A DNA stretch of 64,000 nucleotides from Symbiodinium natans (lineage: Eukaryota > Sar > Dinophyceae > Suessiales > Symbiodiniaceae): contig CAJNDS010002139.1 in NCBI GenBank assembly GCA_905221605.1, positions 186,001 to 250,000 of the forward strand, written 5' to 3'. The stretch's first letter is position 1. Every line of letters starts with the position of its first letter. Of this stretch, positions 37,801 to 48,899 are shown piece after piece. The notes beneath the pieces were generated by a model. That model was not told the origin of the DNA. It did no database searches and saw only the letters and a list, made by a program, of their open reading frames with translations. The position numbers and the translations under genes were made by a program.

Positions 37801-40800
37801 GGGCCGTAGGATTGCATCGCTTGTTCCAGGGAGTTGCTACCACCCTCAGCTCACTACACACAGCTGCGGCATAGCTGGCACCCTGAACCGAACTGCAACA
37901 GCACGCAACGTCTGCAAGCCGAGTTGTGCAAGGACCTTCCTGCATCCCTACACACATTGGCCTACACATAATTATACCCAAGTCTCCAGTCTGTGCCAGA
38001 ACCTGTGGGGCCCGGACAGTGATGCTACTCCGGGATGCATCGGCTCCTACAGAACACGGAGGGGATGCCTTCAAAGGCCTTCAAGCGCTAGGCCAGGGCT
38101 GCCGGGCTGCCGGTTTGCTTTGGTAGGTGTTGGCTTACGTTTCTCTCCAAGAACCATAGTAGAAATGTGGGCGTGACCACAAGGCGAGTTCGAGGCCCCT
38201 CATTGCGCAGCTGGCTAATCCTATGCCCACCCCATGCCCACCCCCTCAAACCCAGGCCTGAAAGCCGACACCGCAGGAAACACGCAGGCAAAATAAAGCC
38301 GGCGTCCTCTTCGCCATCAGCACCCTCGTCTTGCTCCGTCTGGCGCAGGACTTTTTGAGGTGTGCAATGATGCGGAACCCCAAAGCACTCGAGGCCGAAT
38401 TCAAGAGAGGAAGCCGAACTTTCTGACGGGAATCTGGAAGAAACGCATATGCATTCAGAAAGCTTTCTGGGTGGCGCGGCACGATGAACCACCTCTTGGG
38501 CGGCAGCGAAAGACATGGGAACCCAGTCCCCTCCCAGATATGAAGGCTTTTTGGGCCTTAGGGTTTGGGGGTTTTGGGGGCTTGGGGGCTTGGGGCTTTG
38601 GCAAAAAACTTGAAAACCAAAGAAGGAGTAGGCACACGAGCCCAACAAGGTGGATCCTCCCGCGGACCTCGAAGTAATCTTTGTGCGTGCGCAGCTGGAA
38701 CACTAAATAGAGACCTCAAGTCATGCCAAGTCTTCCGGGCCCGAACCCGATGGAACCCTGGAGAGCAGTCTTGACCTGGAGGCCTGGGGGGGGGGGATAG
38801 AGGATGGTAGAGGCAAAATCATGCTGCCGCCAAGAGACCATACAGAACGGCCAGGATGATTGCGGCACCTCCCAACCAGAGGGGATCCAAGTAGGCTTCT
38901 GAAAACACTCGCATTCATCACATGTACAGACGTCTTGTCCCTTCTATCTTGGTCTGTGCCTCTTGACATTTCGAGAGAAACGCCCTCCTCACCTCGGCCA
39001 GGGAAGAGTCGGCACAACAGCACACTAGCGGCCCTAACAACAACAGCCACAACAAGAACTTACCAGTTGAGTCCACAGGCTAAGTGGGACCTCACCGAGG
39101 AAGTGCACAGGATGTAGATGCAGTGAGCCAGAAGAAGTGAACTCAAAGAAGCGATGCCATGATCACTATTTTGGTTTCCATCGAACCCTCAACAATGATA
39201 AGATGCTACAGATATTGCTTGGATATCGAACACAGACGTACGAGCAAAAAAGGTTGTCGGGTGTGTGCAAATCCAGGTTACTTGGGACTGGCGAACACAG
39301 TTTCTGTCAAGAGGCCGCCACGCGGCATGAGACAAACATCAAACTCTCATGTTGCTCTGTTGGTGGAAATCAAGTAGAGTCCGAGTGAAGTAACAGCTTC
39401 ACAACTGTAGTTTGCAGGCGCCCGAGTTCAGAAGCATTCACAAGCTTAAGTCCAGGACCGTGATGGCTGCGAACATAGGTTCAGGCGGCATGCAGGTCAT
39501 CTTGAGGCCACAGCTGGTTACCAGACCCACCAGCGAAGGGATCACCATTGCTAGGACCTCATGTGCAAGGTTCAGGAGGTTCAGGATTCAAGAGGACGCA
39601 AATTGGCTCCTTTGCCCGGCTTGAACCACCATCCCATACCTCTAGCTCCAGAAGTGGATCGCAAAATGTGTGGTGCTGGGTGCTCTCGGGCTCTATCAGT
39701 CAGATGCTCAGACCCTCAGAGCCAAGGCCTTTCAAAAACCGTCGATTTTTTTGAAAAAAGCCGTGGGCTCTCCTTGTAGGGACATCGAGTGGGTCCAAAC
39801 CTCAAGCCTCATTCAAGGGCCCGGCCGACAGCAGCAGGAGGTTGGATTGAACACGGGCGCCGTCGGCATTGTACTTCTGCTTGTGGAATTTGATGCCGCC
39901 TGCACGGGTGGCGAGAACTTCTCTTGGAAGTTTTGGCTCAAGGCATGGCTGGCTACAAGACAGCAACGAGCTCCATGGTAAGCTGGTAAACCCGAAGCAA
40001 AACTCGCGAAGCTGAGAGTTTCATTGCAGCTCGATGGATGACCATTTCCTGAGTCCGCGACCAAAGAAGAAGCACATGCCAAGCACCTTGGGGCAAATGC
40101 TTCGACAGGACGCAGTCGGGCTAAGGGCCCCAGAGTCAATCACTGACCCCCACCGGGGCAGCTCCAAGACATGAGTTTTTTCGCGAGAAACCTAAACAGG
40201 ACTGACCCAAAATCCTCCATCCCGAATCCCGAGTTGCTCAGATAGGAGGACAACACTGGATCCTGGATTTTCCGCAGAGCCCCCGGCCAGGAGAAGATTG
40301 CTGAGGATGCTTCCCAGCAAGCTGCCTTGGACCACGCTCACGAGGCCCTGAGCGCAAGAAGAATTTCAACGCATGGATAATTCTGGGCAGAGAGCTTACA
40401 GAATGGCTTGTGGATTGAGAACCAGCCGATCTAGGTCTAGGTCCTCGTTTCCTAGAAATCCGCCTGTGGGGTTAAGTGACAAGGAGCTGCAAAAGTGCTT
40501 TCGTCATTGGTCTTCGAGGTTTGAAGGTTGCTGCCAAGGTCGAGAGTTTAAGACCCCTCTTCCACCCCCCGCATACCCAGGTAGAGATGGGGATTGATCG
40601 ATGTCGATCGTCCCTACGTGTCGGAAGTGGATTTACAAACTAGGGATCCTGTACTAGTAGCGGGTGAGACCCAAGTAGGCACTATACTAGGCCCTACTGG
40701 GCCCTACTCGTAAACACTTGAAGCCTCCACTCCACACTCCAGCCTCCAGCCTCAGTGGGCTGAACCCTCTACAAACCCCAAACCCTAATCCCTAAACCCT

Positions 40801-41084
40801 AAACCCTAAATGCCCTGCCAAAAACATGTTTGTGTTCGGGGAAAATCCGCTGGTCATTGGGTTAAACGGTGAAGCTTTGCAGCTCGATATGCCCACAATA
40901 AGCTCTAGACCCTCATTCCTGATGGCCTTTCGGAGCGCGAACACTGACAGCAGCATCTCCACTGCATTACCTGTGCAAGCATGTAAAAATGGCACTGTGG
41001 CTGAGGTCTATCTTTTTGTATATATGTATATGCATATATATATATATATACACACATATATTTCTGTGCATATGCATATGCCTA

Positions 41085-41137
<53 letters not shown>

Positions 41138-41345
41138 ATATATCTAAGCCTATATATATATATATATGCATATATACAAATATGTGTGTGTGTGTGTATG
41201 TATATATTTATACTTATATTTATATTTATATTTATATTTATATTTATATTTATATTTATATATATATATAGAATACATACATACATACATACATACATAC
41301 ATACATACATACATACATACATACATACATACATACATACATACA

Positions 41346-41377
<32 letters not shown>

Positions 41378-41424
41378 CATATGATGCATATATACAAATA
41401 TGTGTATATATATAGAATACATAC

Positions 41425-41462
<38 letters not shown>

Positions 41463-41465
41463 CAC

Positions 41466-41497
<32 letters not shown>

Positions 41498-41528
41498 CGA
41501 TATACAGATACATATACATATACATATT

Positions 41529-41559
<31 letters not shown>

Positions 41560-42555
41560 TCTACACGCACACAAGGATCTGTATGTATACATGTAACTGT
41601 GAAAAAATCCTTTTGTGTACATATATATATATACATATATATGGATACTTATGTATTTTATGTATGCATGCATGTTTTAGATAGCGTTGAGGTCTCATGA
41701 CAAGTGCCCCCAAGGGTGACAGTTCAGGGCTGTGTCGGCTTTGTCTACGAGCCTGCCGAACTCCTAAACTAGACACTGCTCAGCCAGGAGGCCAAAAGAT
41801 GCGTTCAGCAGGCCCCCCAGCGTCTCCTGGCATGGCTTGGGCTTGGCACGGCATCCGGCACCGCATGATCAAAAGGCACGATGTCGCTCCGAACCGGCAT
41901 CCTGTACATACTTCAAGCGCGCAACAAACCAAAACCCCAAATCCTGAATCCTGAGGTTGTATATAACTCGATTGAATCCAGCGCTGCAGGACTTGAGGTG
42001 GCAAAATGAAGATCGGCATCCCACACAAGCACAAGCACACAGAACAAGCCAGAACACCTGATTTGCAACTGCATGAATGAAATGCCATACCATCTCGAAG
42101 CAGTCCACTCAGATCTTGATGAGGCCACGTCAAGTGCCGCAGAATAGCAGTGACAAAACCTCGCCCAATCCCAAGTCCGGAACAAGCCCCAAGGTGCCTG
42201 AAACTAGCGAACTTACAGAGAGCCGCCCTCCCGGAACAGTGCCGGGAGCGCCCCGACGCTGTCGGACAGCTCCTCCGTCGCAGCACCTGCAGGGCGCGAG
42301 GGGAACGGGGCAAACCGCAAATGAAAACGAAGGGCTCGGCTCAGGCTCTGGGATGCTCCGGCAAGATGCAATCTCCCGAGGCATTCCCGCTAGATCAGAG
42401 ACTGAGGGACCGTCGAGCGAAGGCGAAACAATGATCCCCCGAACTGGCCATGGTCGGCCTAAAATCTTGGCGAGCGGGAGGATGGCTAGGAAGTTCAGTG
42501 CGAACACGGCCTTCCCAAGCGCGACAAGGGCAACAAGTCTTGCAAATGTCGCCAT
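34848..42555 (-). CDS. CAX: Ca2+/H+ antiporter, CAX family (19 exons)
   Basis: Vacuolar-type cation/proton exchanger moving Ca2+ against H+ across an internal membrane. Exons in transcript order: 42555-42459, 42286-42252, 41826-41793, 40970-40927, 40347-40288, 40086-40062, 39899-39826, 39557-39527, 38898-38839, 38714-38668, 38339-38290, 37788-37710, 37540-37496, 37023-36979, 36889-36838, 36527-36487, 36248-36216, 35781-35723, 34941-34848. They sum to 1005 nt, exactly 334 codons plus TGA, with every junction in phase. Both CAX ion-binding repeats are present: GNAVEM (residues 56-61) and GNAAEH (234-239). The acidic loop (about 165-185) that separates the two halves is there, as is the C-terminal [10 protein letters not shown] segment. 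About ten hydrophobic helices can be seen. Eleven of 18 donors are GC and seven are GT. The N-terminus may extend upstream of the chosen ATG. Exon choices at 39527, 38290 and 37788 rest on phase and family alignment. Family identity is near certain; exact borders are inferred. Confidence 0.9.
37444..37463. repeat. Poly-C run in a CAX intron
   Basis: About 20 consecutive C just downstream (minus sense) of CAX exon 13. Glycine runs in long frames come from it. Confidence 0.9.
40775..40810. repeat. Interstitial telomere-type repeat
   Basis: Four to five units of CCCTAAA with small variants (CCCCAAA, CCCTAAT). TTTAGGG is the telomere repeat of dinoflagellates and plants. It lies in CAX intron 4, just downstream of exon 4. 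Confidence 0.8.
41015..41690. repeat. TATA / CATA microsatellite block in CAX intron 3
   Basis: (TA)n, (TTTATA)n, (ATAC)n and (CATATA)n runs extend over about 0.65 kb between CAX exons 3 (41793) and 4 (40970). Open frames here ([14 protein letters not shown]) are repeat translations, not genes. Confidence 0.95.
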
Positions 42556-43431
42556 AGGGTCTCTACACGTCTCTGCATGAAAAAGAGCTGAAGCTGCAAG
42601 CTTGCTACAGTGTGGCCTGGTCACTCCAGTGTAGTCTCGGAGCTGCAATGCCAAAAGGCACTGTGAGAAGCAGAACCTCCCAAGGAGTCAAAGGCGCCAA
42701 GTGTTCAACTGCACGCCATTGAGGGGCTTCAGCCCTTAGACCTCCCCAAACCCTGCCAACATCCTGAACATCCTGAACTCTGCAGCACCCGAACCTCCCT
42801 TTTCCTCACGTTCCCTCTGCCTCAAAAGTCAGCCTTCCTTTTAAGAGTCAGCCTACTTATAAAGCCTCAAGCTCATGGCTCCGAGTCTCCGAGTGCGGGG
42901 CATTGAGGACGGAGTCCAGGAGGATCCGCTTCGCGCACGTGGCCTCGGGGGCTTTCACAGATCTTTCACAAGAGCCTCCCCTCGGGGTTTCAAGAGGAGG
43001 GCCCCCAAACCACTCAAGCCCAAATGCCCTCAATTGTCCTGCACTCCCATGCGTAGTGCCTCAGAAACTCAGGATGCGGACTCCCCGAATCTGCAAACCG
43101 ACCTAGAAATCCAGCAAGACCGGCGCGGGCCTGCTAGGTGAAGCATATCTTAAAAGACGAGAGGAGGCCCGAATCGCAATGCGGTGAAGTTCTGAGCTGC
43201 ACACGCAGGAGGCCTCGGCTGGCAAACTATCACTGGAGCTAGGAGCTGTCAGTTTTTGCTGCAGGACCTCGGAACACGTAAAAATGCTAGGACCATATTG
43301 TAGTCAAACTATTATTCTTTTCGAGTTTACAGCGTTCGGAGGTGTCGCCTCGAGGGAGAGCAACAAGCCCAGAGGCAGGACAACCAACCTCACGAGCTGA
43401 GCCGACTCCGAAATTCCGAAACCCCATGAGC

Positions 43432-43575
43432 GCGGCCCAGCTGCATAGACCTTCTTCTTGGGCGTGGCAGCGGCCTGGCCCCCAGCCTCCTCGCGATTTG
43501 GCACGGAGCGTTGAGGGAAGTGGCCAAAAATCACAGTGTCCATCGCCGACTGGATGAACTGCAGCGCGGCAGTCT
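43432..43575 (-). CDS. Candidate exon, unknown protein
   Basis: Beginning next to a (CA)n tract, the minus strand reads LQFIQSAMDTVIFGHFPQRS, then VPNREEAGGQAAATPKKK, and reaches a GTCTAT donor-like site. The helix followed by an Ala/Lys-rich tail looks like real protein. It lies upstream of CAX and may be the end of the 45-46 kb gene. Confidence 0.3.
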
Positions 43576-43576
43576 T

Positions 43577-43578
<2 letters not shown>

Positions 43579-43618
<40 letters not shown>

Positions 43619-43643
43619 ACACAAAAAAAAAACACACACACAC
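43579..43643. repeat. CA microsatellite
   Basis: (CA)n interrupted by GAGACA and a short A-run. Confidence 0.95.
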
Positions 43644-45394
43644 GTTTGCAAGAGTCGAGAGCAAAATTGCCAGGGTCTGGCCAAAGATCCATCACCCTGT
43701 CGAATTAGCACCCAGAATGTACTTCAGAGGACTTCATTTCATTACAGCTCAACAAACTTCCACAAGAGCCTTGGAAAGAGCTTCCACTTCAACAGAACGA
43801 AGAAAGTCGCTGTGGGTCGCTCGGGTTATCAGATACTAAACCTTAACTCTGCATCGAAGGGTTCGGGAGCCCCATTTCTCCCGAGAACCAGCTGAGGATC
43901 CTGGTCCTTTCGCCCCTGCAGGGCGGCGTATCCATTCTTATCCTTGCCCAGAGGAGTGTTGCAGACTCTTTCTGGGACCCTATTTCGGAGTTAGCAATCG
44001 CTTTCTCAATTGTAGGGTTAGGGGGGCGGGTCAGGGCTAATGCCAGCATATCCCAGCATGGTCCGAAACTCGAACTGTTAGCGTCGTTGAGGCGCCCAAA
44101 ACAGAAGAATAACTTCGCTGAGTTCATGGAAATGCGGCGTTTTAAGCAACGAGCTATTCTTGAACCAAGTAGCAGAGCAACGATGTGAAAGAAGCTTGCA
44201 AAAAGACTCAAGATCCTAAGTCCACAGCCCTAGAAGAGAACCTCTAGAGACACCCCGATGGTCCTGTAATCTCCCCCACACTCCTACTCCCCACTCACAA
44301 CCCCGAAACATCCCGAAACCAAAAACTTCACAGCACTCGCCACCTGTTTGGCGCTCATGCGGGCTCTGGGGCCCGGCGCGCGCCTGGGGCTTTGGGGGGT
44401 TGAAATGCTTGGAGAGCTGTAGGAGGGAGCCTCGAGGGAATTAGGGTTTCTAAAGCACAGTTTCTACTTGGGTGGCTGCAGGGATTTTGAGTTGCTTGCA
44501 ATGCATGGAGAGCAAGGGTTGGGCTTTCATCCTGCGCTCCAAGGTGGTACAAGGTCCCTTGAAGACAGTCTTTCACGCACCCACTTGTCCTGCGATCCAT
44601 GCCCACAGCGGCATGGGTACAAAGCAGACAGAGCTGAGTAAAGGTGGCACCATGGGGACCCCGTCAAGAACAATGGTTGCATGGCTCATTGAGGGCTCAA
44701 TCCCAAGCAGGAACGAACACTTAATCAACTTAATCGTCAATGCTGAGCCAACACGCCTTGATCGAGGTCGCCTCTGGAACGCCTTTGAACCTCACCTCTC
44801 TCGTCCGAGTTTGAATCGCCCCGCCTCGGTGCTTCGACTGGCGCGGCCGAGTCTGGGCCCAACCAAAGGGGCCCCCCAAAAACAGCTCGGCGGCGTGGGC
44901 GCGGATGAGTTTGCAGGGTTTGAAGAACTTCAGGGCATGAAAGCACATGCTAGGAAAGGAGACACTGCTTAGCATCGGATACTGCTGATAGCACAAGTCA
45001 CTCTGAACCCACCGATCCCTCAACTTCCTGAATCCTCCTCAAATTGTCAACGAGACAGCTACCACACCCACAGCCAAAGGCAAGTCGCGGGGACAATGAC
45101 TACAGAAAACTCTTCCAACAGTGAAGACCTAGTTGAAAGCCACCTTCATTCGGATGTTTTGAAGAACCCTGACGGGTGGGAGGGGCGTTTTCGGTTTTTG
45201 AGCTTGCTCTTGAGAATGCAGGAGCTTCTCAAGCCGCATTCGGCGGGTGTTTCGAATCTTCGGGGCTTTGGTGATTGGACACCATGTGTGCCGCTGTCAC
45301 ACCCTTGCTCCGCTTAGGAAGCACTCTTGACTCTTGAGGGTTTAGGATTGGTATGGTCGGGTTTGGGCTGGGGCTAGCTGAGGCTCCGGTTTGC

Positions 45395-46213
45395 CGCCTT
45401 CTTCAACTTGCCTGTGTCGAAGTCTCCGATGGCCTGGAACGTATGAAAGTCGGCGATCGAGTTTTGGCTCTCCGGCTTGGGGTGACGCGTCGCAGCGTCA
45501 CCTCTTGCAACATACACAGAAACAACATCACTTATGCTGCACATAGCGCACAGCAACAAAAGGCGGATGCTTCGTGCGTCTGGCACAGCCTTAGCAGAAA
45601 CTGAATCCCTTTGTACCGTCGCAATTCCCCGCTACCTCAAGCCCTACATCTGAAAGGCCAAGTGCCTTGCCTTGACTCTATCAACGTGCTCCCTTCCCAA
45701 GGCCCCCGGCGCTGAACACGGCCGACATGCCAGCGCCTGCCGGGGCCTTCGCCGCCGGGGCGCCCTCCTCAGCTTCAGGCTCCAGGCACTGATGTCCAAC
45801 TCTAATGACTGCTGGGCTTCCACCAGCAACCAGGAATGCAAATGGCACAAGGGCACCACAAGGGAACCTAGCCCAACGAATAGCTTATAGTAGCCACTTA
45901 CCAGAGTTCCGCACCCGCAGCTTGGCACGCACTTCCTCGGGCATCGGCGCCAGCCCGCCCTTCGGCAATGATTCTGATTGGTGGAGGCTATCTGTTGGTG
46001 ATTTGGGGTCTATGGATTCAAAGCTCTGCGAGGAGTCAGAACTTTCGGTAGTTGCCTTGTTGTTGTTCCGAAGAATTTCTTCGCGGGAGGCTTCTGTTGA
46101 AAAGCTGCTCGATTGTCATGTTTGACGTGCCATCCAATGATGCAGTATGGACTTACATCGACAAGGTCCTGCATAGCGCGCTCGAAATGCCAAGGCTTCC
46201 AAAAAACTTCTTC
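45395..46213 (-). CDS. Unidentified gene with beta-thymosin-like exon, at least three exons
   Basis: Exon 46213-46157 reads EEVFWKPWHFERAMQDLVD and ends at GTAAGT. Exon 45973-45902 reads SLPKGGLAPMPEEVRAKLRV and also ends at GTAAGT. A third candidate, 45788-45686, reads PEAEEGAPAAKAPAGAGMSA then VFSAGGLGKGA before GTTGAT. Exon 45433-45395 (acceptor TTCCAG, donor GCAAAC) reads AIGDFDTGKLKKA. This last one resembles the beta-thymosin/WH2 actin-binding core F-D-x-x-K-L-K-K. Phases between the visible exons do not all match, so exons are missing or two genes are mixed. An actin-binding role is only a suggestion. Confidence 0.4.
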
Positions 46214-46422
46214 CTCGGCCCCAACACGAGCGGACGTTGAGAACGCACAGCTCATTTGAAGCAGATGCTTAGTGGATGGAAGATAGTAAAGGGAACCACT
46301 CCATAGCCAAAAACACGCTTAGATTGCTTGAAATAAACCTTCTGCGCCAGCTGGTCCAGCATGGTCCAACCCAACCATAAAAGCCCCAAACGACTCCAAG
46401 CCCTCCAAAGCCCTGGCTTCCC

Positions 46423-46560
46423 AGCCTTGGGCATTGCTGGGCCCTTGCCCTTGCCCTTGCTCTTCGGGGCAGGGGTCGCGGCCCCTCCTGCGGTGGGGCA
46501 CTTTGGCTCTTTGGACTGCTTGGGGAGATTGGGGAGATTGGGGGTTGGGGATGACGCGGA
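46423..46560 (-). CDS. Candidate exon, Pro/Lys-rich linker
   Basis: The frame reads SKSASSPTPNLPNLPKQSKE and continues with APKSKGKGKGPAMPKAGK. It is a low-complexity basic proline-rich stretch of the kind found as disordered linkers in dinoflagellate proteins. Splice borders were not fixed. Confidence 0.3.
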
Positions 46561-46629
46561 CTTGGAGTCAATGCGATCAATGTAAGTGAAACAGCTGATG
46601 CTTATCATGCTTCCAGGTTGGTGATGATG

Positions 46630-46911
46630 TCAGTCCGTTTTGTACGCTGTTCTTGTAAAACTCTCAGCCACGCATTTGTCTCTCGCTGAGACAGCTTTGA
46701 GCATTTGTGGCATTTTCGAGGGAATTTCCGATTTACAAAGGAAGTTAAACCGAGCATGGCAAAACTGGCACGTAATGTCCTGGCGCTTCCTCTCAGGACA
46801 AGCGACGTGACGAACTGTGGTGATGTCAAGGTCAATCTTATGATTAGCATCAAGAATGTTGTCGCATCTGGAGCTGTTGATTTCGCGTTGCAACAAATCT
46901 GGCTTTAGCAT
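46630..46911 (-). CDS. Open frame of unusual composition, possible mobile-element remnant
   Basis: A 93-codon frame begins with an ATG (MLKPDLLQREINSSRCDNIL). It includes a C-x2-C pair in ITCQFCHARFNFLCKSE. The stretch is AT-richer than its neighbours and uses more lysine, asparagine and isoleucine. It could be an insertion; the opposite strand is also open over most of it, so direction is uncertain. No family is recognised. Confidence 0.25.
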   Translation of the reverse strand: MLKPDLLQREINSSRCDNILDANHKIDLDITTVRHVACPERKRQDITCQFCHARFNFLCKSEIPSKMPQMLKAVSARDKCVAESFTRTAYKTD

Positions 46912-48459
46912 GAAACTGCTTCAGTAATACAGCACGAATGCGAACAGTGAGCATATTACTTCTCTCCAAGGCCGTGAGCTCCCAAGGCAACAGGGCACGT
47001 TTCTGCAAGATTCGACTCAAGATCGGTCAAGATCACCTGCCTTGAGAAACATTTGGGGAGGTCCAATGACCTGTGAAAGTTCAGCAAAACTGCAAAGGTG
47101 GTACCGAAATGCCAAATTTGGCTCTGCAGCATGTGCAATCGGGATACGGGCAAGGGCTTCACCGATCCGACGCGTGGGAGCCAGGGAGCGCGTGGAAAAC
47201 GCTGAGCTGGCGGCGATTTCCTAAACCAAGTAATTTCAGTGTTATGATTCCAGGTATCTTGGGGTCACATGCTGCTTGAAGGCTTTTCAGCGCGCAAATC
47301 TTCATTTCGCTGGCATGAAATGCATACATCAACCCAATCTCTCGATAACAGCTCATCAAGAGAAGCAAGAAACCCATCCCACACTGCAACCAAAGCAATC
47401 TAAACCCTTCAACGCACGGGAAGCCAAAACGAAACCTTCAGATTCACTCTTTAGAAATTCTTTCAGGCCGGTCTGGCATCAGGGTAGGACACTCATGGTC
47501 CTGCAGCTGCAGCGCCACCGGACCCCAAAGGCGACGCCGCAAAGTAGTCCACAGCAGCCTCTTCGCTTGGATTTGCAAACGTAAAAACCGAGAGAAAAAA
47601 AAAAAACTCGCTGCAAAACCCTGAAGCCACTGTAGGGCCAACTCCAAATGGCTGATCTGGAGAACTACTTCGGGGAGCTTCTTTTCCCCGAATCCTCAAA
47701 CCGGGCCTGGCCCTGCGCGTTCCAGATCAGGCCCAGCTTGCAGTTCTCGGTGCACCATTCCTTAAGCTCCTGAGGCAGGGGGCAACAGGCTTTTGAGTTC
47801 TTTGACTGGATTCAGGGTTGGATGTGGTTCAGGGGTGAGGCGTCGCTGGGCTTTAGGATTCAAAGTTCAGGCGGTGTTGCAAGGCGCCGGTCCTTCAGGG
47901 TCTCCTTCAAGGCTTTGATCCAGGCCGTTTCCTGGGCCACCAGGGGCACTTGCACAGGTCCACTTGTCGGCAATGTTATCTCCACTAGTCACTCGTGGAC
48001 ATCCCACTACCAGGAGCATGGATGGATGAATTGGCACCCTATGGCACCCTTCCCAATGTGCTGGGGCAGGAAGCGGAAACACCTGTACGAGTTTCAACAG
48101 AACTTCCTGGGAAATTGAAAAGGACTTAATGGCATTGCTTCATGTATTGCATTGGAGTAGAGCTCTGTCACACTACTCAGTATGGATCCCCCAACCACAG
48201 TCCCACTGATCCTACATGTGCGATGGAATAAGACTCTCCAACATCTGGCCTTGTCAACCTTCTTCTGCATCACCTGCACGGGGTCAGGGCTGCCGTAGAC
48301 CCCAAAACTCCGAAAACTCTGACATCTCCTGAACTTGTAGGCTGAGAAGGGCCACTTCTAAGCGCGTATAGTGTGATAGATCATGTCATCCTCTCGGCCT
48401 GCAGAGGCTGCAGCAATCTTGCGCTGATCCTAGTGGAAACTTGCTGCTTGAAACCCTCA

Positions 48460-48745
48460 TCAAAAGCCCCCATTCCCCCAAATCGTTTCCTTCATGGCGT
48501 GGAAGTCGAAGGTCTCCAGCACGCTCTGAACCTCAGGTGGCTCGAAGTCTGATCGCTGCGCCTCTTTGGTGAAGTGCAGGAGATCCGATTTGAGGGCTTC
48601 TTGGGCGCTTTGGGGTCGCAGAAACATTCTCCTTGTGAGCACTTTTGTTGATGGCGTACTGCTGGACGCTCCTCTTAGCCGAGCCGCGTGTCCCGGAGGA
48701 GATGGCGATGTCACTAGCCTCAGGCGAGCACAGGCATCGTGGCAT
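48460..48745 (-). CDS. Candidate exon with apparent frame change
   Basis: The 5' part reads DIAISSGTRGSAKRSVQQYA then INKSAHKENVSATPK. The 3' part, in another frame, reads SAQEALKSDLLHFTKEAQRS then FEPPEVQSVLETFDFHAM up to a stop. Both halves look coding, and they meet near 48610 without a clear intron, so there may be a one-base frameshift or a very short spliced segment. Product unknown. Confidence 0.3.
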
Positions 48746-48899
48746 TTAAAGCCATTTATGGCCATAGGGAATCTCTTGTGCTCACATTCCATCAACCTCA
48801 AGGCGGACCAAAGAAGATGCCAACCCTCAATCCCTACAGCATGAGAGAGTGAGCTCGGCCCAAGGCAAACGTTAAATAGCCAGAGGTGAGAACTCTGTG

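Noticed and set aside
39061-39095. Possible extra CAX exon VPLSLWTQL before a GTAAGT donor
   Set aside because: Including it breaks the phase of the next exon; joining 39527 directly to 38898 is in phase and matches the family.
39929-39942. TTTTGGCTCAAG, identical to the 3' end of the dinoflagellate spliced leader, hinting at a retroposed mRNA
   Set aside because: It is on the plus strand, inside a minus-strand CAX intron, lacks the upstream CCGTAGCCA part, and no plus-strand coding sequence follows.
41008-41673. Open frames of over 200 codons rich in YTYTYT or VCMYVCMY
   Set aside because: They are translations of the CATATA/CATA microsatellite.
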